DNA of 64,000 nucleotides from Erwinia sp. JUb26. Lineage in GTDB: Bacteria > Pseudomonadota > Gammaproteobacteria > Enterobacterales > Enterobacteriaceae. Position 1 is the stretch's first letter; each line of letters starts with the position of its first letter. Below, piece by piece: positions 9,284 through 18,743 of the stretch. Both the position numbers and the translations under genes were made by a program. The notes below the pieces were generated by a model. It ran no database searches. It was not told the DNA's origin and saw nothing but the letters and a program-made list of their open reading frames with translations. Where the stretch lies: assembly GCF_003751505.1 (NCBI RefSeq), contig NZ_RJVB01000010.1, forward strand, positions 62,001-126,000, written 5' to 3'.

Positions 9284-10288
9284 CTACTCGCTTTTCTCAC
9301 CGAATACGCCACCGCGAATCAGCGTCGCCATTACATAGTGCTGCTGTGCCACGTCAGGTTCCTGCGCTTTAGTGACCCAGTTATCCAGCAGAGTATAAAA
9401 ATCCATTTTTTTAACCGGCTGGCGATAAGCGATACCTCTGCTGGTTACCGATCCGTAAGGCTCTACGGAAATGGGGCCAACGTCCTGTTCATCTGCCTCC
9501 GGATACCAGGTATCGATAGTCCGTAAGGCATTACCGATTTTTTGCGAGTGCATGGCTGCGACATCACCGATCTTATAGAGGACCTTACTTTTTTTACTGT
9601 TGCTGTCCAGTACCAGCTCCTGTGATGGAAAGACTTCCTGGCCGTTACCAAGGTAAACCTGCGCTTCCACGTTAAACAGCGCGAACGCATTACCCGCCAG
9701 CCCCTGTTCAATCGCCTGTGCCAGTTCCAGCAGATCGCCCTGTGGCTGGCTGAATGCACGCAGGCTGTAGTCATGGCTGTTAAACTTCCAGGTATGTTCT
9801 CCGCTAGTTACCTGTACCAAAATTCGCTCAGTGCCAACGCGGTTACGCCACAGAAAGCGGCCATTCGCTATATTTTCGGCATAGCGTGCCGCCAGCTCGC
9901 TGAAGCCGTTCCGGGTGATGTAACCGTTAATTACGGAGGTCAGTTCGGCCTGATATAGACGATCGTTACAAACGGATGGCGTGGAGAGATCGCCCAGCAC
10001 CCGCAGGGTAAAACAGACTTTCAGGGTATCGGTATCGTACGGCAGAGCGGCAACATCAACGCGTTGCAGGTTCGCTTTTTGAATTTCAGCATCCAGCATT
10101 AACGGATCGCTGGCAATCGTATTCTTCAACCGGTTAGAAATGGTTCCGCGCACCGCCTTATCCTGAATTTTGATCGGCTGCCATCCCTCTTTTTCCTGCC
10201 ATTTCCCGGCCAGCATAACGGCATCAGAGTTAGAGAGTTTGCGTTCAAAAGCCAGTACGGATGCGGTCTTAATTGTTGATTTAGCCAT
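9284..10288 (-). CDS. csy3: Cas7f (Csy3), backbone subunit of the type I-F complex
   Basis: Csy3 forms the six-subunit filament that coats the crRNA spacer in the Csy (Cascade-like) complex. The 334-aa length and motifs ([18 protein letters not shown] at the N-terminus; [16 protein letters not shown] in the middle; [16 protein letters not shown] near the end) match the type I-F Cas7 family. It lies 23 bp downstream of csy2 and 9 bp upstream of csy4 in one transcript. The start ATG at 10288 has an AAGGA ribosome site. Confidence 0.95.
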   Translation of the reverse strand: MAKSTIKTASVLAFERKLSNSDAVMLAGKWQEKEGWQPIKIQDKAVRGTISNRLKNTIASDPLMLDAEIQKANLQRVDVAALPYDTDTLKVCFTLRVLGDLSTPSVCNDRLYQAELTSVINGYITRNGFSELAARYAENIANGRFLWRNRVGTERILVQVTSGEHTWKFNSHDYSLRAFSQPQGDLLELAQAIEQGLAGNAFALFNVEAQVYLGNGQEVFPSQELVLDSNSKKSKVLYKIGDVAAMHSQKIGNALRTIDTWYPEADEQDVGPISVEPYGSVTSRGIAYRQPVKKMDFYTLLDNWVTKAQEPDVAQQHYVMATLIRGGVFGEKSE

Positions 10289-10311
10289 GATTATGTCCTT
10301 ATAACGTTAAA

Positions 10312-11262
10312 TTAGCTGTAATTGATTTCTTCGTCATATTCTGAGTAATTCTGGTCGCTGGCCGTTATTTCACTCCGGCAGAGATAGCTTCCATCCTCAT
10401 AGTGGTACTGCCAGAGCAGTTCACGTAAATCATCAACCCGATGCAGGCCACGCCACTCACCTACGCCGTAGATCGCCTCGGTAAAGCAAAACGGCGTCTG
10501 TGTATCGCGAGCATTACTGACCTTTCCAGGCTCATAAACCGGAGAAATCGCCTGATAACCGGTCATCAACGGAACGAGGAAGCCTGCAGCGGGTTTAGGC
10601 TGATACTGCCAACTTACCGGTTCATCCGGTTCAGCTTCGTTGGCTACCGCCTGCATTTTGATGGTGGAAAAATCCAGCCACGCATCAATCATTTCGGCTT
10701 CCGGCCAGGACTGCTGCAGATGGGAAAAATGCTCAGCGAGCAGAGGTGATCGATCCAATAAAGCAAAACCGGGTAGTAAACGACGCAGTACCCGTCGGGC
10801 CTGTCGCCCATCCTCCGGCCAACCCAAAATCTGCACCTTCTCTACGGAAGTTACAGTCCCACCGGCCAGTCGTAGCCGCTGACACAGCGTTGCAATATGC
10901 CCGGCAAGTGCAATAGCCCCCTGCTCGCCATCGCGAATCATTCCGTTACAGCGAATCAACAGGGATACCGTCATGTGCATCCGCCCCTCTTCATTAAAAG
11001 GGGCCGTCTTAGCTTCCCGGGTTAATGGATTGCGGGTCTGGGAAAATACGTAATCGCGGCCTGAAGAGTGCGCATGTACCTGCTGCTGATGGCAGACCAC
11101 GCCACAACCTTCTAACTCGATACCGTGTGTTTGAGTGAGCTGACGAGATAGTGCATGAGTAAAACCAAGAAAATGCGTTACAGCCGGGAACCCCCAGGTC
11201 AGGCCGGCAATCGCATTGGCGTTTTCAACACGCAGATGGCGTAAAATAATCAGGTTGCTCAT
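10312..11262 (-). CDS. csy2: Cas5f (Csy2) subunit of the type I-F complex
   Basis: Csy2 pairs with Csy1 at the 5' handle end of the crRNA. The 316-aa protein starts with a RAMP-like fold ([31 protein letters not shown]) and ends with an acidic tail ([11 protein letters not shown]). Its gene overlaps csy1 by 4 bp (ATGA type), showing coupled translation. The assignment rests on family-like segments plus the invariant csy1-csy2-csy3-csy4 order. Confidence 0.94.
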   Translation of the reverse strand: MSNLIILRHLRVENANAIAGLTWGFPAVTHFLGFTHALSRQLTQTHGIELEGCGVVCHQQQVHAHSSGRDYVFSQTRNPLTREAKTAPFNEEGRMHMTVSLLIRCNGMIRDGEQGAIALAGHIATLCQRLRLAGGTVTSVEKVQILGWPEDGRQARRVLRRLLPGFALLDRSPLLAEHFSHLQQSWPEAEMIDAWLDFSTIKMQAVANEAEPDEPVSWQYQPKPAAGFLVPLMTGYQAISPVYEPGKVSNARDTQTPFCFTEAIYGVGEWRGLHRVDDLRELLWQYHYEDGSYLCRSEITASDQNYSEYDEEINYS

Positions 11263-12605
11263 GGCAGATCCTCTGCTAAATCATCTTCCAGTTCGCGCAG
11301 GCGTTTGTTAAGCAGAGGAGACGCTGAAAAATGCTGGTGCTCCACTGCCCCCAACTTAAGCGTTTCATCCCGCAGCTGGTGATTGAGCCACAGGCCAAAA
11401 TCACGGGCGATCTCTTGCTTCCAGTCACCCTTTTCACGCTCAAGTCGAAACTGCAGATCGGTTTTGCTGCGAAGCGGATCCAACCAAAGCTGCTGAGACT
11501 GTTTTAGTCGACATTCCCGATCGGCACTCCAACCGCTGACCTGAGTAAGATTCTGAATTCCCGCAGCATAGTTAAACAGGATATCGATAATTTCATCCGT
11601 GAAAGCCAATCGCTGCTGACGAATCTCCATCGTGCTGTCCAGCGGTTTTACCTGATGTAAGTAGCGCTTCATTCTGAGAATCACCGGCCAGGCCTGGCGG
11701 GAAAACTCACTGTAAGAAAACAGGGACTGGTTTTTTAACGGTGGTTTGCTCACCGTCTGCCATGCGGGAGGCAAGCAGGGTAACAACCAGACTTTTCCGC
11801 CGCGTAAGCTGTTCAGATAAGAAATATTCTGCGGCTTGGTCCCCCCGAAATTAGCCACCGCAGTACCGGGGAAAACTACCACCGGTTCGCGGTGCCAGGT
11901 TTTGGCCTTCATTGCCGCTCGCGCATTTTTGGCCTCTTCGCTGAATCGCGCATCGGCAATACGCTGATGCAGAACGTGTGTTAACGAGGATGCAAATAGA
12001 GGGCTGATAAGATGGTACTGCTGTGGCGCGATGGGAAAATAGATTTGCTTCGCCAGATTATGGCTGACGGGTTGCTTATCGATCAGAACCTGTTTAAATC
12101 CTTCAATCCAGGCATCTGAAAGCTCTTTATTATCGGTTAAGGACTCCAGCACCGAGTAATCACCGCGATTAAGGCCGGCGATTAATGAGTCTCCCTGAAC
12201 CTCTCTAAGCAACACCTTGGCGATATAAAAATACGCAGCGTTACCTACAATATCCAACTTTCGTCTACCTAGCGTTGCGGTTGAAAGATAGGAAGTGGAA
12301 GAGGTTGCCTCCTCATAGAAAACGCTGCTGCCGCGGGCTTTGCCGTGAGTGAACTTCAACGCATGAGTAGCCTGGCTGATTTGCCCGGTCAGAATGGCGG
12401 CATCCGTTAACCAGACTTCCAGCTGGTATTTTTTTTCAATTTCCGCACGCTGTTGATTCAGGTCCTGCACGACAGACGCTGAACCCTCCTGTTCAGACAG
12501 TGCGGACAGCTGTTTCTTTTTCTTCTTTTCGAATACGTCGAGCTTCTCTGTTTTCCGCTCATTGATGTAGTCGGTAATAAAAGAAGCCAATGTCTCCTGC
12601 AACAT
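11259..12605 (-). CDS. csy1: Cas8f (Csy1), large subunit of the type I-F complex
   Basis: Csy1 is the large subunit that recognises the double-stranded CC/GG PAM. The 448-aa protein begins with a helical, lysine-rich segment ([17 protein letters not shown]) and contains [27 protein letters not shown], a conserved Csy1 stretch. It opens the csy operon. The start ATG 12605 follows AAGGAGAGGGT. A terminator and about 200 bp of DNA separate it from cas2-3, so it probably has its own promoter. Confidence 0.95.
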   Translation of the reverse strand: MLQETLASFITDYINERKTEKLDVFEKKKKKQLSALSEQEGSASVVQDLNQQRAEIEKKYQLEVWLTDAAILTGQISQATHALKFTHGKARGSSVFYEEATSSTSYLSTATLGRRKLDIVGNAAYFYIAKVLLREVQGDSLIAGLNRGDYSVLESLTDNKELSDAWIEGFKQVLIDKQPVSHNLAKQIYFPIAPQQYHLISPLFASSLTHVLHQRIADARFSEEAKNARAAMKAKTWHREPVVVFPGTAVANFGGTKPQNISYLNSLRGGKVWLLPCLPPAWQTVSKPPLKNQSLFSYSEFSRQAWPVILRMKRYLHQVKPLDSTMEIRQQRLAFTDEIIDILFNYAAGIQNLTQVSGWSADRECRLKQSQQLWLDPLRSKTDLQFRLEREKGDWKQEIARDFGLWLNHQLRDETLKLGAVEHQHFSASPLLNKRLRELEDDLAEDLP

Positions 12606-12740
12606 ACCCTCTCCTTGAGTAACTTAATGACTAATATAACTCCTTCAACTTACAGATACGTAAGTGGTCATTTCTGTGCGGATACTGCGCTATTTTTAAA
12701 AATCATAATTTAAACAAATGCATTCATTTCATTATCTCTA
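12606..12740 (-). promoter_or_regulatory. Probable csy operon promoter region with an 18-bp inverted repeat
   Basis: The region is AT-rich and sits between the cas2-3 terminator and csy1. It contains a perfect inverted repeat, ACTTAC-N6-GTAAGT at 12648-12665, about 45 bp before the csy1 start: a candidate repressor site. No exact -10/-35 pair was chosen because several AT-rich options exist. Confidence 0.5.
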
Positions 12741-12742
12741 CA

Positions 12743-12770
12743 GAAAGGCCCCAAATAAGAGGCCTTTTTG
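12743..12770. terminator. Terminator after cas1-cas2-3
   Basis: AAAGGCC pairs with GGCCTTT around a 10-nt loop, followed by T-rich DNA on both strands. It lies about 45 bp beyond the cas2-3 stop and separates the adaptation operon from the csy operon. Confidence 0.7.
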
Positions 12771-12813
12771 TAAACATAACCAATTAATACTATCCCGCTG
12801 AGCCAGTTTAAAA

Positions 12814-15800
12814 TTACACAGCACTATCTTTAAACACCCCCAAAATTGGATGAAAACACCAGCCCTTCCCTTTGTTATCAGGCAGAACAATTTCGCCAAA
12901 GCGGAGGCTTATCACCTCTAACTCCATACCCAGCTTATCAGCCAGATCCAGGTAAATTTGCTGATAGTCCGGCACCATCCATGCGCTGTTCCCTTCAGCA
13001 AACATAAGATTAACCGGGGAAAAAACTTCGCTTTCCTTTCGGCCTGCCGGGCCATCATCTGGAAAGTAAAACCTGGGGATATCCCCTTCTTCGGCAATTA
13101 GTAGGAAATACAAAGACTCAGGCTGTGACTGCCGAAAAGGTTTTCGCCGTTGAAGCTCACCGCACCATGTCATCTGCTCGCGCCACCATAAAGCGGCACA
13201 TTCGGGCGAAGCCTTCTCCCCCTGCAATTCTACCCATAAGCGTCGATGTTCAAGATCGGCAAAATTGCTAAAAGGTGAGCGAATGCCTGGTTTAACTCTT
13301 TCCTGAATACGCGGCGCGGCGCTGATTTTTTCGTACTGTTCAGATTCCAGCAGTTGGGTAAGATCGTGGCTGGCCAGCATGAATTTTGTATTTTCAAAAC
13401 CGGGCAGGCTGTAGGCCGCATGCTGTGTCCCGGGATTTTGCAGCGCACGTATATTTTCCTGAAGGATATAAAAATTATCCGAACTGACCGGACGCTGGCG
13501 ATGGCGCTGAATTCGGCCCGCCAGTTGGATAAGTGAGCGCATTGAACTCGGTTCAGCAATCGCCCAGTCGTAATCATGATCTCTTCCGACTTCAGCAACA
13601 GACGTTGCCAGCACCACAAACAGATGATGCTGTTGCGGATGCTGGCTCAGCGCGCTTTCGATTTCATCAACATGCCATAAGGCCTGCTCCTGATAGCGCG
13701 TTAACGTCTCATCGAGTCTTCGCTCAATCCAGGAGCGCATCGCCAGCGGATGCTGGCTGTGATACACGCAGTAATGAATATGGTGATTTTCCGCAGCGGG
13801 GGTCGACATCAGCAACCGGGCAATCGCAACCAGCGGGTTAATATTGGCGATACGCACGATGCCCACGGATACGGTTTTATCTGATTCAGCATGACGCTGA
13901 TGATGCTCAGCGTGCAGTGCCAGCATCGAGCTGGACAGGCTTTCGGCAACGCTGCGATACACCGCGGCTTCGTCATGTGTTGCAGAAGCAGTAGGCACCA
14001 GCCTGCAACGCCGCAGCACCGGTGATTTATCCAGCCGGCCTATCCGCCGCGTAACGAAGGCTTCATGCAGCGATTTAAACGCCAGCGGTTGTATCACCTC
14101 TTCCGTAAACGTCTCGTTCTCGTCAAACCACGCGCAGCAAACCGGCCTGTTCTCAACCAGCCCACAGGCCTGCTGAAAGATCTCACGCCCGCTGCGATAG
14201 GCATTAAACAGCGCCAGCACCAGCGCGGGAGGCAGCGTTGCGGAGGAAAGCAGCACGCGAGAACCCAGCATTCCCGCCCAGTTAACCAACCGACACAGCG
14301 CTGGAAGGTCATTGATATCAAAATCATCCGGTTCATCAAGCACCAGATCCGAGGTCAGCAACCGCAGCATGGGGGCTATCTGCCTGCCTCCCCGCAGCCC
14401 TTCCGTTGCGGAGATTAAGTGATCGATCGTCGTCACCAGCACTGGCGCACTGACCAGCTTATGCAAACTGCCGTCGTTTTTGAGCCAGAGGCTAAGCCGC
14501 CCGTCATCCAGGCTGCCGTCATAACTGACATACTGATGCTCAGCCACTAACGCGTTGGCGGATTCACTCCCGGTAGATTTGGATTTCTCGTCATCGATCC
14601 GCAGCTGATGCAGCTGTGCCATGGCCTGCGAGCCAATCAGAACGGCTAAATCGTCCTCCTGCAGCGTCAGTTTTTCGCGCAGGGCATCCCCGGTTTGCAA
14701 CGTTAAGGCCCGCAGTCCAAGAGCCACCGAGAAGCGGCATCCCTGCTGCTCATCGGCCAGGGCGTACATAATGCGCGCATTAGCGAAAGTTTTACCGCAG
14801 CCGGTTGAAGCCATATTGATGCCAAAGAACCCCTGATTTGCGGAGCGCTCACGCAAGGCAAGTGCGGCATCATAGGCTTTGTCCTGCCAACGATATTTTT
14901 CTTGCTCACTTCGCTTCTTGAAGCCTTTATGGCGGGTAATCGCCGGCAGGCTTTTTCGCAAATTCGGCAGGCTTCTGGCCAGCAGCAGCGCATTCTGCGC
15001 CACGCCGATATTATGTTCGTCCAGTTTCTGCTTTGGTTTACCGGTATTACGATCGGTGTTGGCCGCGGGTAAATAACCCGGATCCTGCCAGCCGGGTGTT
15101 GCTGGCTGAGAGGAGTAGAAGTGATCGGCCAGCATAAGGGCCAGCCGGGCAAGATGGCAGGTAAAGCGTTGATTAAGATCGATCTGGGCAAGCCAGGCAG
15201 GTTGAGCCAGTAGCCGCTGAGAGAGTTTTCTGGCTTTCGCACACCATGTGCTACTGCGCATCGGCGTGCCGTGCGGGAACTGCCACTGTGCCTGAAAATC
15301 CGTCTGCGCCCAATCTGACTTTTCGTGGTTACGGGCGTTCCACACCGTATCGAGATGACTGGTCAGCCAGTGTTCCTGATAGGCAAGGTCGGGAGGTATA
15401 CCCTGGCCATCTTCTTTTTGCTGATAGCAGGGTAAACGGTGGTGAGAAAGAATCAGCCAGGCCACTACCCTGGCTACCGGCGGTAGATCTTTAAACGCGT
15501 TAGGTGAATCCGTCAGGCCATCTTTTTTCATAGATGCCAGCATTGCAGATTCATCGCTGGCATCAATCCGGCTTAACGCGGTGAGCCATTCGCTGTCACT
15601 GCGTTCACCAATCCAGCCACAGAATAAGCGCAGCGAAACCCATTCATGACGATAGGGCTGAAAGGTCTTGATCCCTTTTTCCCCGCGCAGCATTTTCTGA
15701 AACAGGCTGTTAGCCTTCCCGAAATCATGAAAAAGCCCCGCCACAGCGGCCAGCAGGCCTATCGCTTCAATACTGTGCCAGCTGTTTTCATCCTTACTTT

Positions 15801-16095
15801 TCAGTACGTCAGCCGTCGTGATGTTGGTGGGAACACTGCCCTGCTCATTAAAACGGCGAAGGTTGCCGACGATCCATAGCAGTTCGGTTTGTCCGTCCTT
15901 CTTTATCCAGTGGCAGGCAACCGCAGTATTCCTGCGGGCGGTCTTACGCAGCAATTTACGCAGCGTCAGCAGCCCCTGCCAGGTGATAGCGGTTTGCCAG
16001 CTACGATCGCCTTTTCTTTCCGCAAACAGATCGAGAATGCATCGGCTTTCTTCTAAGGCCCGTTTATTACACTGGGAAATCAATACAATATTCAT
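12814..16095 (-). CDS. cas3: Cas2-Cas3 fusion (type I-F Cas3 helicase-nuclease)
   Basis: This 1093-aa protein joins a Cas2 domain (about residues 1-95, starting MNIVLISQCNKRALEESRCI) to an HD nuclease (AAVAGLFHDFGKANSLFQ near residue 120) and an SF2 helicase. Helicase motifs seen are Walker A (MASTGCGKTFANARI), Walker B (DLVLDEPDDFD), motif III (LLSSATLPP) and motif VI (LIQLAGRIQRHRQ). It therefore serves both spacer acquisition with Cas1 and target DNA degradation after Csy recruitment. Its start overlaps the cas1 stop by 4 bp. All key motifs are intact, so interference should be functional. Confidence 0.97.
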   Translation of the reverse strand: MNIVLISQCNKRALEESRCILDLFAERKGDRSWQTAITWQGLLTLRKLLRKTARRNTAVACHWIKKDGQTELLWIVGNLRRFNEQGSVPTNITTADVLKSKDENSWHSIEAIGLLAAVAGLFHDFGKANSLFQKMLRGEKGIKTFQPYRHEWVSLRLFCGWIGERSDSEWLTALSRIDASDESAMLASMKKDGLTDSPNAFKDLPPVARVVAWLILSHHRLPCYQQKEDGQGIPPDLAYQEHWLTSHLDTVWNARNHEKSDWAQTDFQAQWQFPHGTPMRSSTWCAKARKLSQRLLAQPAWLAQIDLNQRFTCHLARLALMLADHFYSSQPATPGWQDPGYLPAANTDRNTGKPKQKLDEHNIGVAQNALLLARSLPNLRKSLPAITRHKGFKKRSEQEKYRWQDKAYDAALALRERSANQGFFGINMASTGCGKTFANARIMYALADEQQGCRFSVALGLRALTLQTGDALREKLTLQEDDLAVLIGSQAMAQLHQLRIDDEKSKSTGSESANALVAEHQYVSYDGSLDDGRLSLWLKNDGSLHKLVSAPVLVTTIDHLISATEGLRGGRQIAPMLRLLTSDLVLDEPDDFDINDLPALCRLVNWAGMLGSRVLLSSATLPPALVLALFNAYRSGREIFQQACGLVENRPVCCAWFDENETFTEEVIQPLAFKSLHEAFVTRRIGRLDKSPVLRRCRLVPTASATHDEAAVYRSVAESLSSSMLALHAEHHQRHAESDKTVSVGIVRIANINPLVAIARLLMSTPAAENHHIHYCVYHSQHPLAMRSWIERRLDETLTRYQEQALWHVDEIESALSQHPQQHHLFVVLATSVAEVGRDHDYDWAIAEPSSMRSLIQLAGRIQRHRQRPVSSDNFYILQENIRALQNPGTQHAAYSLPGFENTKFMLASHDLTQLLESEQYEKISAAPRIQERVKPGIRSPFSNFADLEHRRLWVELQGEKASPECAALWWREQMTWCGELQRRKPFRQSQPESLYFLLIAEEGDIPRFYFPDDGPAGRKESEVFSPVNLMFAEGNSAWMVPDYQQIYLDLADKLGMELEVISLRFGEIVLPDNKGKGWCFHPILGVFKDSAV

Positions 16096-17069
16096 TTTCC
16101 CGCCCGGCTCAACTGCTGTGATACGGACTCCAGCGCGTCAATCATCGTATCCAGCGCATCAGCATTTTGCAGGCTGGTAAGGCAGCGCTGGCGGAACTCT
16201 TGTTCTTCTTCTCCGGCCATCGCCGCAATAAACGCCTGCGGCAGAATCAATGCATCTTTAATCAGATCCGCCACATCAAATACCAGCCCGCCTCGACGCG
16301 TTTTGCCATGCAGCACGGCCAGCCCATGCGGTAAGCCAATGACCCAACAGGCCACCGCAGCAAGGCCATAGGCCAGATAGTTGCCATGATCGAGAAAACG
16401 GTTGGCCCGATCGATACCACCCCCGCGTTTTGCCCGGGTAAAGTCGCCATACTTAACGCTTTCGGCAGCGAGTTTATATAGCGCCTTGGTCATTACCGCC
16501 TCAAGCGCCAGCAGGTCAGTGCTATTACTACAGCCTGTAAGGCCCTGCTCAAAACGTTCCAGGACACCGTTTAAACGAGGAATATCAATAGTGAATTTGT
16601 CTTCTCGCTGCATTTTCGCACCGCTCCATGCCTGCCGAACCTGGTTGATTCGAACGCGCTGAAACGCAATAGCAGCTTCCAAACGTAATGCTTCATCAAA
16701 CCAGAAACTGACCCAGTGCTGTAAATACTCGGTAGGCCGATATTCGCTTTGCGAGCTAAGCCAGGAAACATCGACTTCAACGTCATTCGCCGCATACAGT
16801 GGTGTACCGCCGCCTCCGCAGAATCCGACCAGTACACCTGCACGGGCAAACTCACGCATTGCAGCCTGAGTCACCGACGTGCCGGTTCCTAACATCACTA
16901 CGGTGGTATTTGCGATGGGGATATTCCAGTAAAGCGATCGTTTACCTTCATCCGTGACATATTCCACACGCCCACCGTTTACCAGAACCCGGCAGTATTG
17001 CAGGTAATAAATATTGCTACGTTTGGAATGCAAGATAGTCTTTAAATCCGAAGAGCCGATCGTTTCCAT
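16092..17069 (-). CDS. cas1: Cas1 integrase, type I-F
   Basis: Cas1 integrates new spacers at the leader-repeat junction. The 325-aa protein has the I-F N-terminus (LKTILHSKRSNIYYLQYCRVLVNGGRVEY), an acidic metal residue in LALEAVMTKALY, and the His/Asp motifs in LPHGLAVLHGKTRRGG and VFDVADLIKDAL. It is the first gene of cas1-cas2-3 and is read toward array 1. Array 2 ends 128 bp upstream of its start, so its promoter must lie in 17070-17197 or transcription must come through array 2. Confidence 0.97.
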   Translation of the reverse strand: METIGSSDLKTILHSKRSNIYYLQYCRVLVNGGRVEYVTDEGKRSLYWNIPIANTTVVMLGTGTSVTQAAMREFARAGVLVGFCGGGGTPLYAANDVEVDVSWLSSQSEYRPTEYLQHWVSFWFDEALRLEAAIAFQRVRINQVRQAWSGAKMQREDKFTIDIPRLNGVLERFEQGLTGCSNSTDLLALEAVMTKALYKLAAESVKYGDFTRAKRGGGIDRANRFLDHGNYLAYGLAAVACWVIGLPHGLAVLHGKTRRGGLVFDVADLIKDALILPQAFIAAMAGEEEQEFRQRCLTSLQNADALDTMIDALESVSQQLSRAGK

Positions 17070-17197
17070 ACTGATCCTCTGGCGGTTTTTGAATACTGTT
17101 TGCTCATAGTGAATGTGATAACAACACGGGCACTGATTATTATTTCGTCGGCTAGATATTTTTCAATTACGGATAACACGATTTTTGATAGCGATTG

Positions 17198-18547
17198 ATT
17201 TGATGCTGCCTGTACGGCAGTGAACACGGTGTGAAGTCTGACGAGGTGGACCTGTCATTTCTAAGCTGCCTGTACGGCAGTGAACCCATGATTGCGCGGC
17301 GACGTGCCGTGGTTAGTTTTCTAAGCTGCCTGTACCCCAGTGAACCATTAACCATGCCCGTCGCATGGTTTTTTTTGTTTTCTAAGCTGCCTGTACGGCA
17401 GTGAACCTGCAGCTGACAGATGCAGAGTTTTGCGATTTTTTCTAAGCTGCCTGTACGGCAGTGAACTGGAAATAGACCAGCATCTGCCTCATCAATAATT
17501 TCTAAGCTGCCTGTACGGCAGTGAACCCCGGTTCCCGGGTGTGCGTGCGCGGCCGTCATTTCTAAGCTGCCTGTACGGCAGTGAACCGTATCGAGCAGGG
17601 CATCAGCATTTCCTCGATTTTCTAAGCTGCCTGTACGGCAGTGAACTTCCATCCTGGGACGTGTGAGCGCGGCAGAATTTTCTAAGCTGCCTGTACGGCA
17701 GTGAACGAGATGGCCAGCGCCTATAATCTTGCCCTGCATTTCTAAGCTGCCTGTACGGCAGTGAACAAAGGTAATCCTTCTCGGGCAAAACTGCGGCATT
17801 TCTAAGCTGCCTGTACGGCAGTGAACTCATTCGGTGCGCCGGCAAATGGCACAGCCGCTTTTCTAAGCTGCCTGTACGGCAGTGAACCTGGTGATGCATC
17901 CGCTTGAGTCGCTTAAATCTTTCTAAGCTGCCTGTACGGCAGTGAACTAAAAAAGGTCATCATTTCCTGAACAGGTAAATTTCTAAGCTGCCTGTACGGC
18001 AGTGAACGGTAATGCTGGAACCACTGCTCCGGCGTTGCTTTTCTAAGCTGCCTGTCCGGCAGTGAACCCGATCAGCATCCAGCAGCTGGCGGTAATGCTT
18101 TTCTAAGCTGCCTGTACGGCAGTGAACGCGTTTAACGGTGATTGCAAAGTGATATTCCATTTCTAAGCTGCCTGTACGGCAGTGAACAATTTCAGGGGCA
18201 GGCGCGGCAAATATATTGTTTTCTAAGCTGCCTGTACGGCAGTGAACTTCTGGTTGATGCGAGCACCCGCATTAGAGTTTTTCTAAGCTGCCTGTACGGC
18301 AGTGAACAAGTCTGTTGATGAGAAGATCAGGTCGTTGATTTTCTAAGCTGCCTGTACGGCAGTGAACGAGGATAAACAGATGGTAGTTTCGAAGTTGATT
18401 TTCTAAGCTGCCTGTACGGCAGTGAACGTATATGCAGCCCAGTCGCCCGCATCTGCACATTTCTAAGCTGCCTGTACGGCAGTGAACTGGACGTTTATGT
18501 CCTGTCGCGCTCAAATGGTTTTCTAAGCTGCCTGTACGGCAGTGAAC
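17198..18547 (-). CRISPR. Type I-F CRISPR array 2 (23 repeats, 22 spacers)
   Basis: The repeat is the same as in array 1 and has the same orientation; the leader is at 18548 and beyond. The leader-distal repeat (17198-17225) is degenerate in its last 8 nt, as in array 1. Repeat 17318-17345 has ACCCCAG where others have ACGGCAG, which breaks the Cas6f stem; the repeat ending at 18067 has one loop change. Spacers are 32 nt except 17346-17378 and 17827-17859 (33 nt). Spacers 18008-18039 and 18068-18099 share GGTAATGCT at abutting ends, so they come from overlapping protospacers. Spacer 17346-17378 is a hairpin followed by T8. Confidence 0.99.
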
Positions 18548-18743
18548 CGTTAGCTTCTCACGATAACCCGATGAGGGTAATCAGGTTTTCGCTATAAACT
18601 CTCGTTAACCCCTCTTTTTCTCAACCACAATAATATCCATATAAATCAAAAAACTGAGAAATCCGTAAAAAAAAGGGTATCAACTCACCGGTCCCACCGG
18701 GGAAAAATATGCTTTCTGCCCCGGCAATCCAGCCCTCACGCCA
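18548..18743 (-). promoter_or_regulatory. Leader of CRISPR array 2
   Basis: This AT-rich stretch lies between cueO and the newest repeat of array 2. It shares with leader 1 an AACCCCTCTTT block about 62 bp from the repeat and an A8-GGGT block (18667-18678) about 119 bp from it. The region should contain the array promoter. It also includes the 3' flank of cueO, where no clear cueO terminator was seen. Confidence 0.7.

Noticed and set aside
18308-18399. Shared GTTGAT at the ends of two adjacent spacers
   Set aside because: Only six bases and at the same end of both, so it does not imply overlapping protospacers; chance is enough.
17167-18514. Minus-strand open frames across CRISPR array 2
   Set aside because: Same artefact as array 1; no start signals and no protein family.
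7970-18547. Self-targeting by CRISPR spacers within this window
   Set aside because: No spacer was matched by eye to other parts of the window; a full-genome search would be needed to say more.
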